From assembly GCA_024642445.1 (NCBI GenBank), contig JAHEBG010000081.1:1-6084 (forward strand): a DNA stretch of 6,084 nt. The letters are read 5' to 3'. Positions 1 to 5,873 of the stretch are shown in pieces. Source of the DNA: Gammaproteobacteria bacterium. Its GTDB lineage: Bacteria; Pseudomonadota; Gammaproteobacteria; Xanthomonadales; Xanthomonadaceae. A program made the translations under genes and the position numbers. Below the pieces are notes generated by a model. That model did no database searches. It saw only the letters and a list, made by a program, of their open reading frames with translations, and was not told the origin of the DNA. Positions within the stretch are counted from its first letter, which is position 1; the number at the start of each line of letters is the position of its first letter.

Positions 1-1
1 C

Positions 2-781
2 TTCCCGGATCCAGAAGCTGTGGCTATCACGCAAGGTCTGCCGTACCAGGGCATTTTCCGTGTTCAGATCATCCAGACCCGCCATCTGCCAGTTGTCGGT
101 TTGTTCTTTTACGGCGTAATCCACAATGTCCGGGGTCCAATGGTATATCCCCAGGGCCGCTTGGTTTGGGTCAGCACCGTTGTTTTGGTTGAATGGAAAT
201 TGGCTGGGCGCATGCCCTTGGCCAGCCTCCGGCAGATAGCGAAAGCCCTTGCCTGCTGCATCGGGCGTCCAAGACGCCCGTTCGTATTGGAAAAAATTGC
301 CGACATGGTTGACCACCACATCCTGAATCAAATACATGCCGTTGCCGTGCAAGGCGCGGCTCAGGGCCTGCATATCCGCCAGGGTTCCGTAATGCCTGTC
401 CACCGATTTGAAGTCGGTGGCCCAATAGCCGTGGTAGCCGCTGTATTGGCTGCTGGCACTCCACCATTGTTGTGCCACCGGTGGTGTAGGCCATACCGCG
501 GTTGCGCCCAGGCCTTTGATATAGTCGATTTTTTCGCGCAGGCCCTGCAGATCGCCGCCGGAAAAATGGCTGTCAAGCTCTGGGTTATATTCGCCAACGC
601 CTTGATTGTTGTTGCTGGGGTCGCCGTCATTAAATCGGTCGATCATCACCATATAGATGATTTGATCGCGCCAATCCGGCGAAGGCACATGCAGTGGCCC
701 AGAAGCTGCCGCGTTCACATTTGTGCTGATGACAAAGCCGACAATCAGCGAAATTTTCAGCCCGAAATTCCGATTAACCAT
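2..781 (-). CDS. GH13 alpha-amylase-like exported glycoside hydrolase, N-terminal 260 residues (runs off left edge)
   Basis: This is the amino-terminal part of a glycoside hydrolase family 13 enzyme, which would cleave alpha-1,4-glucosidic bonds in starch, maltodextrins or cyclodextrins. Residues 1 to about 24 look like a Sec signal peptide (MVNRNFG, a hydrophobic core LKISLIVGFVIS, then a VNA-AA cleavage-like site), so the product is probably periplasmic, secreted or surface-attached. The TIM-barrel start is clear: IIYMVMIDRF (41-50) with the DGDPSNNN loop, FSGGDLQGL (73-81), GATAVWPTPPV (92-102, GH13 region VI), YHGYWATDF (116-124), and region I DVVVNH (154-159). GLDDLN (235-240) sits where region V lies. 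The catalytic Asp/Glu/Asp regions II-IV fall beyond the window, so activity cannot be judged. The ATG is supported by the signal peptide and an in-frame TAA 18 bases upstream; its Shine-Dalgarno is weak (a GAG 9 bases away). It is divergent from the receptor gene. Subfamily (amylase, cyclomaltodextrinase or CGTase-like) is unresolved. Confidence 0.92.
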   Translation of the reverse strand, partial: MVNRNFGLKISLIVGFVISTNVNAAASGPLHVPSPDWRDQIIYMVMIDRFNDGDPSNNNQGVGEYNPELDSHFSGGDLQGLREKIDYIKGLGATAVWPTPPVAQQWWSASSQYSGYHGYWATDFKSVDRHYGTLADMQALSRALHGNGMYLIQDVVVNHVGNFFQYERASWTPDAAGKGFRYLPEAGQGHAPSQFPFNQNNGADPNQAALGIYHWTPDIVDYAVKEQTDNWQMAGLDDLNTENALVRQTLRDSHSFWIRE

Positions 782-860
782 AGCGCCGCGCTCATTTTAA
801 TCAATGTGTTATGCAGTTCAGCATGGCACGGGTTGCGCGTGCTAACCGACTGAATCAGCG

Positions 861-876
861 ATGAATACGTATGTAT
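861..876. promoter_or_regulatory. Candidate LacI-family operator
   Basis: ATGAATACGTATGTAT is an imperfect palindrome centred on the CG at 868/869. Six of eight positions are symmetric, with a perfect 8-bp core ATACGTAT (865-872). An even palindrome with a central CG is the usual form of LacI-family operators. A LacI-type regulator lies three genes downstream, and this gap serves two sugar-utilisation genes. If the -10-like TAGAAT at 892-897 is used, the site would cover the -35 region, as expected for repression. Binding by the local regulator is inference only; no second clear copy of the site was found in the window. Confidence 0.4.
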
Positions 877-932
877 TTAGTGTTAATACTTTAGAATTTC
901 TGCAATCATTTTAACCGTTCGTTAATAAAATC

Positions 933-962
933 CGGCAGGTCTGTCCTGTGGGACAACCGCCG
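933..962 (+). other. Stable bulged stem-loop in the receptor gene leader
   Basis: Positions 933-946 pair with 951-962 in 12 Watson-Crick pairs: CGGC with GCCG, GGT with ACC, and TGTCC with GGACA. There are two single-base bulges (A937 and C941) and a TGTG loop (947-950). It ends 31 bases before the Shine-Dalgarno, so it would be in the 5' leader of the receptor mRNA if transcription starts upstream. No T-run follows on the plus strand. Read on the minus strand it is followed by GATTTTATT, so it could instead terminate leftward transcripts. Whether it controls anything is unknown. Confidence 0.5.
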
Positions 963-993
963 TAACAATACTTACATAACATTGCTGTTCAAT

Positions 994-1000
994 GGAGAGG
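994..1000 (+). promoter_or_regulatory. Strong Shine-Dalgarno of the receptor gene
   Basis: GGAGAGG lies four bases before the ATG at 1005 and contains both GGAG (seven bases away) and GAGG (four bases away). It supports this ATG over the in-frame ATG at 1023, and fits a highly expressed outer-membrane receptor. Confidence 0.85.
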
Positions 1001-1004
1001 AATA

Positions 1005-3728
1005 ATGGTACTAAAGCGCAATATGCTCAGCGTGGCTTTGATGTCGGCCACCATGATGATGGTAGGCACCGCCTATGCTCAAGAAGCAGACACGGCCGAA
1101 ACCAAGAAGGCTGCCGATGAGGCCGAGACTATCGATAAGGTCACGGTTAAAGGTATCCGACGCGGTATCGAAAACGCCATTGAAACCAAGCAGAGCAACA
1201 GCAGTATCGTTGAATCAATTTCGGCCGAAGACATTGGTAAACTGCCGGACTCCTCCATTGCCGAATCCATTGCCCGTCTGCCCGGCTTGACCGCCCAGCG
1301 TGAGCGTGGCCGTGCCACCCAAATCAATATCCGTGGTTTCGCAGGCGATTTCGCCGGCACCACCCTCAACGGCCGCGAACAAGTCAGCCTCGGCGATAAC
1401 CGTGGCGTTGAGTTCGATCAGTACCCTTCCGAATTGTTGAGTGGCGTTACCGTATATAAAACCCCGGATGCCGGCTTGGTAGGTCAGGGTCTGTCGGGTA
1501 CCGTGGATCTGCAAACGGTTCGCCCGTTGTCCTACGGCGAAAAAGTTCTGGCGATGAACTACCGTTTTGATCAGAACAAAGTTGCCGGTGAATCCAGCAA
1601 TGGCAACCGTTACAGTTTCTCTTATGTTGATCAGTTCATGGACAACACCGTGGGTATCGCCATTGGCTATGCCCATTTGGACAGCCCGAGCCCGGGTTAT
1701 CAGAATGAAGCCTGGGGTTATGCCGACGGCCCATCCAACACCAAGGTGTTCGGCGGCGGCAAACTGTACCATTTTGATAACAACCTGACCCGCGACGGCG
1801 TCATGGCAACCCTGCAGTTCAAGCCCAACGAGTTCTACGAATCCAACCTTGATATTTTCTATTCGAAGTTTGAAAAAACCGAAGTCAAGACCGGTATGGA
1901 ATTCGGTACCGCCTGGGGTCAGGGCGTTCTTCAGCCTGGCTACACCGTAAATTCGAACGGCACGATTACCGACAGCACCTGGACCAACGTAAAGCCTGTG
2001 CTGCGCATGGACAGCAATCCGATCAACGACAAGCTGTTCTCCATCGGTTGGAACAACAAATTCAAGTTGAATGACAACTGGTCGGTGACCGCCGATTTTT
2101 CGGCTTCCAGTGCCGACCGCCATTTCGATGTGCTGGAAACCTATGCCGGTCTTAAGGGCAATGGTACCGCCACGGTCAATGTCAGTCTCGACCCAAGCGG
2201 CCAGTACAACAACTACACATTCAATGTAGATCTCAACGACCCGAACAATTTGCAATTGATTGATGCCGGCAACTGGGGTCAGGACGGCTACCTGAAAGCT
2301 TTCGAAGTGAAAGACAAGCTGCATTCCTTCCGCTTGGATGCCGCGCGTACCTTTGATGAAGGCTTCATTAGTAGCCTCGAATTCGGCTATAACTTCACCA
2401 GCCGTACCAAAGAAAAGAGCTCAGACGAATACCGTCTGTGCATTAGCGCCACCCAATGCGGTAACGGTTCGGCCAGCGCGGCTTTCCCAGGTACTTCCGG
2501 CGCCTTCGCATTCGGCGGCCTAAACGGCTTGGCGGTATTCGACGCCACGCAACTGCTTGCCTCTGGTTTTTATCGTCTTGACAATAAAAACCATCCCGAT
2601 ATTGCCCGTAAAAACTGGGAAGTCAATGAAGACGTGTCCACCTTCTTCGCCCAGGCCAACATTGATACCGATTTAAGCGATAGCGTTTCACTGAAAGGCA
2701 ATGTCGGCTTCCAGTTCGTACGTGTCAGCCAGAGCTCATCGGCAGTTCTTAATATCGATGGTTCAGGCACCGGTCCGTTGACCACCGACGGTGATTCCTA
2801 TACCAACTTCCTGCCTAGCCTGAACCTGAACTTCGGTCTCCCGAACGATCAGTACGTACGTTTCGCGGCAGCCAAGCAAATGGCCCGTCCACGTATGGAC
2901 GACATGCGCGCCAATCTCGATCTGGGTATTTGTTTGACCGTCTGTGCCGGTCTGCAAGGTCCGGTGTGGTCGGGCGGTGGCGGAAATCCGAAACTGCGCC
3001 CTTGGTTGGCCAATGCTTACGATCTTTCGTATGAGAAATACTTCACCAGCGAAGCCGGCAATAAAGGCTATGTCAGTGCCGCTTATTTCTTCAAAGACCT
3101 GCAGTCCTATATTTACCGTCAAGACATCCAGTGGGACTACAGCGGCTATCCATTGCCTGCGCCTACAGGTGGCCAGATTCCGGGCGTGAATTTCCCTACC
3201 AGCACCACCGGTAGCCTGAATGCACCGTCTAACGGCGAAGGTGGTGTGCTGAAGGGCCTTGAATTGGCAGTCTCGGTGCCTCTGGATATCTTGTGGTCGC
3301 CGCTGGAAGGGTTTGGTATACAAGCCAGCTATTCGGATACCAAGAGTGCCATCAGCCCGAACGGCCCAGGCAGCTCGGAGCCGTTGCCGGGTCTGTCCAA
3401 ATACGTATCCAACGTAACCGCCTACTATGAAAACCACGGCTTCTCGGTGCGCTTCAGCCAACGTCACCGCTCTGGATTCCGTGCCGAAACCCGCGGCTTC
3501 GGCGCCGATCTGACCTACATCAACATCAACGCCGAAACCGTGCAAGACGCGCAGATCAACTACAGTTTCAGCGAAGGTACCTTCAAGGATCTGACCTTGT
3601 TCTTGCAAGTCAGCAACATCGGTGACGAACCGTTCACCACTTCCGACGGTGGCGATCCGGGCGCTCGTCCGGTTCAGTACTTTGAATACGGCCGTACCAC
3701 GCTGTTGGGCTTCAGCTACAAGTTCTAA
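1005..3728 (+). CDS. TonB-dependent outer-membrane receptor (Xanthomonas/Caulobacter type), likely maltodextrin/alpha-glucan uptake
   Basis: This 907-residue protein is an outer-membrane TonB-dependent transporter, which imports a ligand using TonB-ExbB-ExbD energy. Residues 1-25 are a methionine-rich signal peptide ending TAYA-QE. A short charged linker leads to a TonB-box-like segment DKVTVKG (44-50). The plug spans about 50-175, with IGKLPDSSIAESIARLPGL (77-95), INIRGF (107-112), TTLNGRE (119-125) and a closing GLSGTVDLQTVRPL (162-175). The rest is the beta barrel, ending in the aromatic GFSYKF, the usual BAM recognition end. It has no N-terminal STN signalling domain and no carboxypeptidase-like domain, so it is a plain transporter rather than a sigma/anti-sigma transducer. 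The overall pattern (PGLTAQR, AKQMARPRMDD) fits the TIGR01782 family. Two close cysteine pairs (C479/C485 and C643/C647) probably lie in extracellular loops. The sugar substrate is inferred only from the GH13, glucokinase and LacI neighbours; no SusD-like partner is present. Confidence 0.95.
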   Translation: MVLKRNMLSVALMSATMMMVGTAYAQEADTAETKKAADEAETIDKVTVKGIRRGIENAIETKQSNSSIVESISAEDIGKLPDSSIAESIARLPGLTAQRERGRATQINIRGFAGDFAGTTLNGREQVSLGDNRGVEFDQYPSELLSGVTVYKTPDAGLVGQGLSGTVDLQTVRPLSYGEKVLAMNYRFDQNKVAGESSNGNRYSFSYVDQFMDNTVGIAIGYAHLDSPSPGYQNEAWGYADGPSNTKVFGGGKLYHFDNNLTRDGVMATLQFKPNEFYESNLDIFYSKFEKTEVKTGMEFGTAWGQGVLQPGYTVNSNGTITDSTWTNVKPVLRMDSNPINDKLFSIGWNNKFKLNDNWSVTADFSASSADRHFDVLETYAGLKGNGTATVNVSLDPSGQYNNYTFNVDLNDPNNLQLIDAGNWGQDGYLKAFEVKDKLHSFRLDAARTFDEGFISSLEFGYNFTSRTKEKSSDEYRLCISATQCGNGSASAAFPGTSGAFAFGGLNGLAVFDATQLLASGFYRLDNKNHPDIARKNWEVNEDVSTFFAQANIDTDLSDSVSLKGNVGFQFVRVSQSSSAVLNIDGSGTGPLTTDGDSYTNFLPSLNLNFGLPNDQYVRFAAAKQMARPRMDDMRANLDLGICLTVCAGLQGPVWSGGGGNPKLRPWLANAYDLSYEKYFTSEAGNKGYVSAAYFFKDLQSYIYRQDIQWDYSGYPLPAPTGGQIPGVNFPTSTTGSLNAPSNGEGGVLKGLELAVSVPLDILWSPLEGFGIQASYSDTKSAISPNGPGSSEPLPGLSKYVSNVTAYYENHGFSVRFSQRHRSGFRAETRGFGADLTYININAETVQDAQINYSFSEGTFKDLTLFLQVSNIGDEPFTTSDGGDPGARPVQYFEYGRTTLLGFSYKF

Positions 3729-3751
3729 TCCCGTATCATAGGGGTAACACC

Positions 3752-3784
3752 ACTTTGCCGGCCAAGTGCCGGCAAAGTTTATTT
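3752..3784 (+). terminator. Rho-independent terminator-like hairpin between the receptor gene and glk
   Basis: ACTTTGCCGGC (3752-3762) pairs perfectly with GCCGGCAAAGT (3768-3778) around a five-base loop, giving an 11-bp GC-rich stem. TTTATTT follows (3778-3784, the first T shared with the stem). It begins 24 bases after the receptor stop codon. Because the glk Shine-Dalgarno starts at 3786, there is no room for a promoter between the hairpin and glk. It therefore probably acts as a partial terminator or 3'-end stabiliser, lowering glk and lacI-type expression relative to the receptor, unless glk has a promoter inside the receptor gene. Confidence 0.88.
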
Positions 3785-3785
3785 C

Positions 3786-3790
3786 GGGAG
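3786..3790 (+). promoter_or_regulatory. Shine-Dalgarno that fixes the glk start
   Basis: GGGAG lies five bases before the ATG at 3796. The only longer reading starts at a GTG (3766) inside the loop and stem of the preceding terminator hairpin, has no ribosome site and adds ten non-conserved residues. The ATG is therefore the true start. Confidence 0.85.
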
Positions 3791-3795
3791 CCCTT

Positions 3796-4764
3796 ATGCT
3801 GGACAAACAACCTGCCGCACTCGTGGCCGACATTGGCGGTACCAATGCGCGCTTTGCACTGGCAGACCTTTCCGGACCAAGCCCGGTATTGAGTGCTGCA
3901 CAATCCTTGCCAGCGGCGGATTTTGCCAGCCTGCAGCAGGCGGTTGAACACTATCTGGCCGGCTGCGGCGAACGTCCTACCGTAGCCGCCTTTGCCGTGG
4001 CCTGTCCGGTTTCCGGCGATGAAGTGCGTTTGACCAATCGGGCCTGGGCGTTCAGTCAATCGGAATTGCAGGCCCGTCTTGGCTTGCAGCGGCAAGTGGT
4101 TATCAATGATTTTGGTGCGGCGGCATTGGCAACGCTGGCTCTGGGCGATGCCGATCGGGTGATTTTACATGGCGCCTCAGATCAGCAACGTACTGGGCCA
4201 ATTACCGTCATCGGCCCTGGCACCGGTCTGGGTGTGGCTCTGTTGGTGGGCGATGACGTGCGCGGCTGGCAGGTGGTGGAAACCGAAGGCGGGCATGTCA
4301 GCTTTGCGCCGCAGGTGGAAGAAGAACAACGAATTGCCGATTGGGTGGCGGCACGCCATCATGGCCGCTGTTCGAATGAACGCCTGTTGTGCGGCAAGGG
4401 CCTGTCATATATTGATGCGGTGCTTGGCGAACGCGAAACATTGCGTGATCCGGCAGATATTGTTTCCGCCGCGCTGGAAGGCAACGATGTCATTGCACGC
4501 CGAACACTGGCGCGCTTCTGTTCAATTTTCGGCAGTGTGGTAGGCGATGCGGCATTAATGCACGGCGCTAAAACAGTGGCCATTGCCGGCGGCATCATTC
4601 CGCGCTTCATTCCTTATCTGCGCGCCAGCGCTTTTCGTGAGCGGGTGTTGGCCAAAGGCCGATTCGCCACCTATCTGGAAACGGTAGCGATGCATGTCAT
4701 TACCCATGAGTCGCCGGGGTTGGTGGGTGCTGCGCTGGCACTAAAAACACCAAGCGTACGCTGA
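3796..4764 (+). CDS. glk: Glucokinase (proteobacterial Glk family)
   Basis: Cytoplasmic glucokinase (EC 2.7.1.2), phosphorylating glucose with ATP to glucose-6-phosphate, the step that traps sugar released from maltodextrins. The 322 residues match the length of E. coli Glk (321). Visible motifs are the phosphate-binding ADIGGTNARF (11-20), the catalytic-Asp segment VVINDF (101-106, D105), the second phosphate loop GPGTGLGVA (140-148), the sugar-binding ETEGGHVSFAP (162-172, with E164 and H167), NERLLCGKGL (194-203, E195), and the adenosine-side AIAGGIIPRF (262-271) with SPGLVGAALAL near the end. By comparison with the E. coli enzyme, the glucose ligands correspond to N104, D105, E164, H167 and E195, and all are present, so it should be active. 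It lacks the ROK zinc motif, so it belongs to Pfam PF02685. It sits 67 bases after the receptor gene, across a terminator hairpin, and 50 bases before the lacI-type gene, probably in one transcription unit. Confidence 0.97.
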   Translation: MLDKQPAALVADIGGTNARFALADLSGPSPVLSAAQSLPAADFASLQQAVEHYLAGCGERPTVAAFAVACPVSGDEVRLTNRAWAFSQSELQARLGLQRQVVINDFGAAALATLALGDADRVILHGASDQQRTGPITVIGPGTGLGVALLVGDDVRGWQVVETEGGHVSFAPQVEEEQRIADWVAARHHGRCSNERLLCGKGLSYIDAVLGERETLRDPADIVSAALEGNDVIARRTLARFCSIFGSVVGDAALMHGAKTVAIAGGIIPRFIPYLRASAFRERVLAKGRFATYLETVAMHVITHESPGLVGAALALKTPSVR

Positions 4765-4780
4765 GCTTTACCGAGTGGGC

Positions 4781-4786
4781 TATACT
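4781..4786 (+). promoter_or_regulatory. Possible -10 element of the lacI-type gene
   Basis: TATACT matches five of six positions of TATAAT and lies 28 bases before the start codon, in the 50-bp gap after glk. No good -35 is visible at 16-18 bases upstream (that stretch is the glk 3' end). This may be a weak internal promoter that gives the regulator basal expression, or it may be chance. Confidence 0.25.
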
Positions 4787-4814
4787 TGAAGCTTAACCGC
4801 AGAGTCTGCGAGAG

Positions 4815-5873
4815 ATGAAATCGAAAACCACGTCGTTTGACATTGCCTACCGTGCCGGGGTTTCCCAGTCCACGGTGTCGCGTGCCTTACGCAACAGCCC
4901 GTTAGTGAATGAAGAAACCCGCAAGCGCATTCAGGCCATTGCCAAAGAAATGCACTATACGGTGGACAAGAACGCGTCCAATCTGCGTTCTCAGCATTCC
5001 GATACCTTGGCGGTGTTGCTGTTTGAAGATCCCACCTCGGACGATTCGCAAATCAACCCGTTTTTTATGTCAATGATCGGCTCGATCACCCGGGCCTGTT
5101 CGCAGTATGGCTATGATTTGTTGATTTCCTTCCAGCAGGCCTCCGATGATTGGCATGCCGATTTTGAGGACAGCCGGAAAGCGGATGGAATCATTCTTCT
5201 GGGCTACGGCGATTACCTCGATTATGCCCATCGACTGCACAAACTGATTGAGCAAGGCACCCACTTCGTGCGTTGGGGGCCGGTTTTGCCCAGCCAGCCC
5301 GGTATTACCATCGGTTGTGACAACCACTTGGCCGGCCGGGAAATGACCGAGCACTTATTGCTTCAGGGCCACCGGCGTATCGCGTTTCTGGGGCATGCCT
5401 CTGAACAACGTTACCCCGAGTTCTTCGAGCGCTATCGGGGTTACTGCGATGCTTTGGTGCAAGCCGGTATTACGCTGGAGCAGGTCTTGCAGATTGACGC
5501 CATAACCACCGAACAGGCCGGATTTGAGGCGATGAACAGTTTGCTTGATTCCGGCAACGCTCCTGACGCCGTATTCGGTGCCAGCGATCTGATTGCCATC
5601 GGCGCCATGCGCGCCATCCAGTCCCGCGGCTTGCGTGTTCCTGAAGATATCGCGGTAGTGGGGTTTGATAATATCCCCATCGCCAATTTTGTTTCACCAG
5701 GCTTAACCACGGTCCTGCAAGACACCAAACAAGCCGGTGAATCGCTGGTCAAAACACTCATTCATCAAATCAATAACGAGCCGGCGGCAAGTCAGATGCT
5801 GCCGGCACGCCTGGTTATTCGCCGCTCGTGCGGCGCACTTTCCCAGCCTGTAGACGATTCAGCGCTTCAATAA
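4815..5873 (+). CDS. LacI-family transcriptional regulator, probable local maltodextrin/glucan regulator
   Basis: A 352-residue DNA-binding repressor (or repressor/activator) of the LacI/GalR family. The N-terminal helix-turn-helix is classic: TSFDIAYRAGVSQSTVSRAL (6-25), then VNEETRKRIQAIAKEMHY (31-48). The hinge helix DKNASNLRS (51-59) has the leucine (L57) that enters the minor groove. Residues from about 64 form the periplasmic-binding-protein-like sugar domain, with DGIILLG (124-130), IGCDNHLAG (166-174), GHRRIAFLG (185-193), DAVFGASD (251-258) and IAVVGFDN (279-286), ending near LVIRRSCG (333-340). These are the usual places for effector contacts. Only a weak ribosome site (GAGAG directly before the ATG) is seen, so translation may be low. 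The effector is unknown; a maltose- or glucose-type ligand is inferred from the neighbours. The likely target is the 782-1004 gap. The last 19 codons overlap the opposing gene. Confidence 0.96.
   Translation: MKSKTTSFDIAYRAGVSQSTVSRALRNSPLVNEETRKRIQAIAKEMHYTVDKNASNLRSQHSDTLAVLLFEDPTSDDSQINPFFMSMIGSITRACSQYGYDLLISFQQASDDWHADFEDSRKADGIILLGYGDYLDYAHRLHKLIEQGTHFVRWGPVLPSQPGITIGCDNHLAGREMTEHLLLQGHRRIAFLGHASEQRYPEFFERYRGYCDALVQAGITLEQVLQIDAITTEQAGFEAMNSLLDSGNAPDAVFGASDLIAIGAMRAIQSRGLRVPEDIAVVGFDNIPIANFVSPGLTTVLQDTKQAGESLVKTLIHQINNEPAASQMLPARLVIRRSCGALSQPVDDSALQ

Larger units (their letters stand above)
782..1004. promoter_or_regulatory. Divergent intergenic control region between the GH13 gene and the TonB receptor gene
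   Basis: This 223-bp AT-rich gap must hold the promoters for both the leftward GH13 gene and the rightward receptor gene. I see -10-like hexamers for the plus strand at 892-897 (TAGAAT) and 926-931 (TAAAAT), each five of six against TATAAT, but neither has a convincing -35 at the usual spacing. No clear minus-strand promoter stands out. Several inverted repeats are present: ATGAATACGTATGTAT (861-876), AGTGTTAATACT (879-890) and TTAAC-N5-GTTAA (911-925), followed by a hairpin at 933-962. On the minus-strand leader, TTCAG/CTGAA (817-821 with 850-854) encloses GCACG/CGTGC (826-830 with 838-842), a weak nested stem. No small gene was found here. The role as control region follows from position; the exact promoters are not determined. 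Confidence 0.75.

Noticed and set aside
757..795. Twelve-codon minus-strand reading frame starting at an ATG (795-793) and overlapping the GH13 start
   Set aside because: It has no ribosome site of its own and no sign of selection; a chance short frame is the simplest explanation.
20..853. Long plus-strand open frame of 277 codons at the left edge
   Set aside because: It is antisense to the GH13 N-terminal region, which has a signal peptide and recognisable family motifs. The plus-strand translation shows no domain, and it runs across the non-coding gap.
3766..3795. GTG start ten codons upstream for glucokinase
   Set aside because: It lies inside the terminator hairpin and has no Shine-Dalgarno. 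The ATG at 3796 has GGGAG at good spacing and gives the family's usual length.
1215..3845. Two long minus-strand open frames (about 360-370 codons each) opposite the receptor gene
   Set aside because: They are antisense shadows caused by codon bias in the receptor gene. Their translations show no recognisable motifs, and no ribosome sites fit their starts.
5780..5806. GCCGGC repeats forming a possible hairpin downstream of the minus-strand GH13 stop
   Set aside because: GCCGGC is itself palindromic, the loop is 10-15 bases, the stem lies in the lacI-type coding region, and no proper T-run follows, so it is not a convincing terminator.
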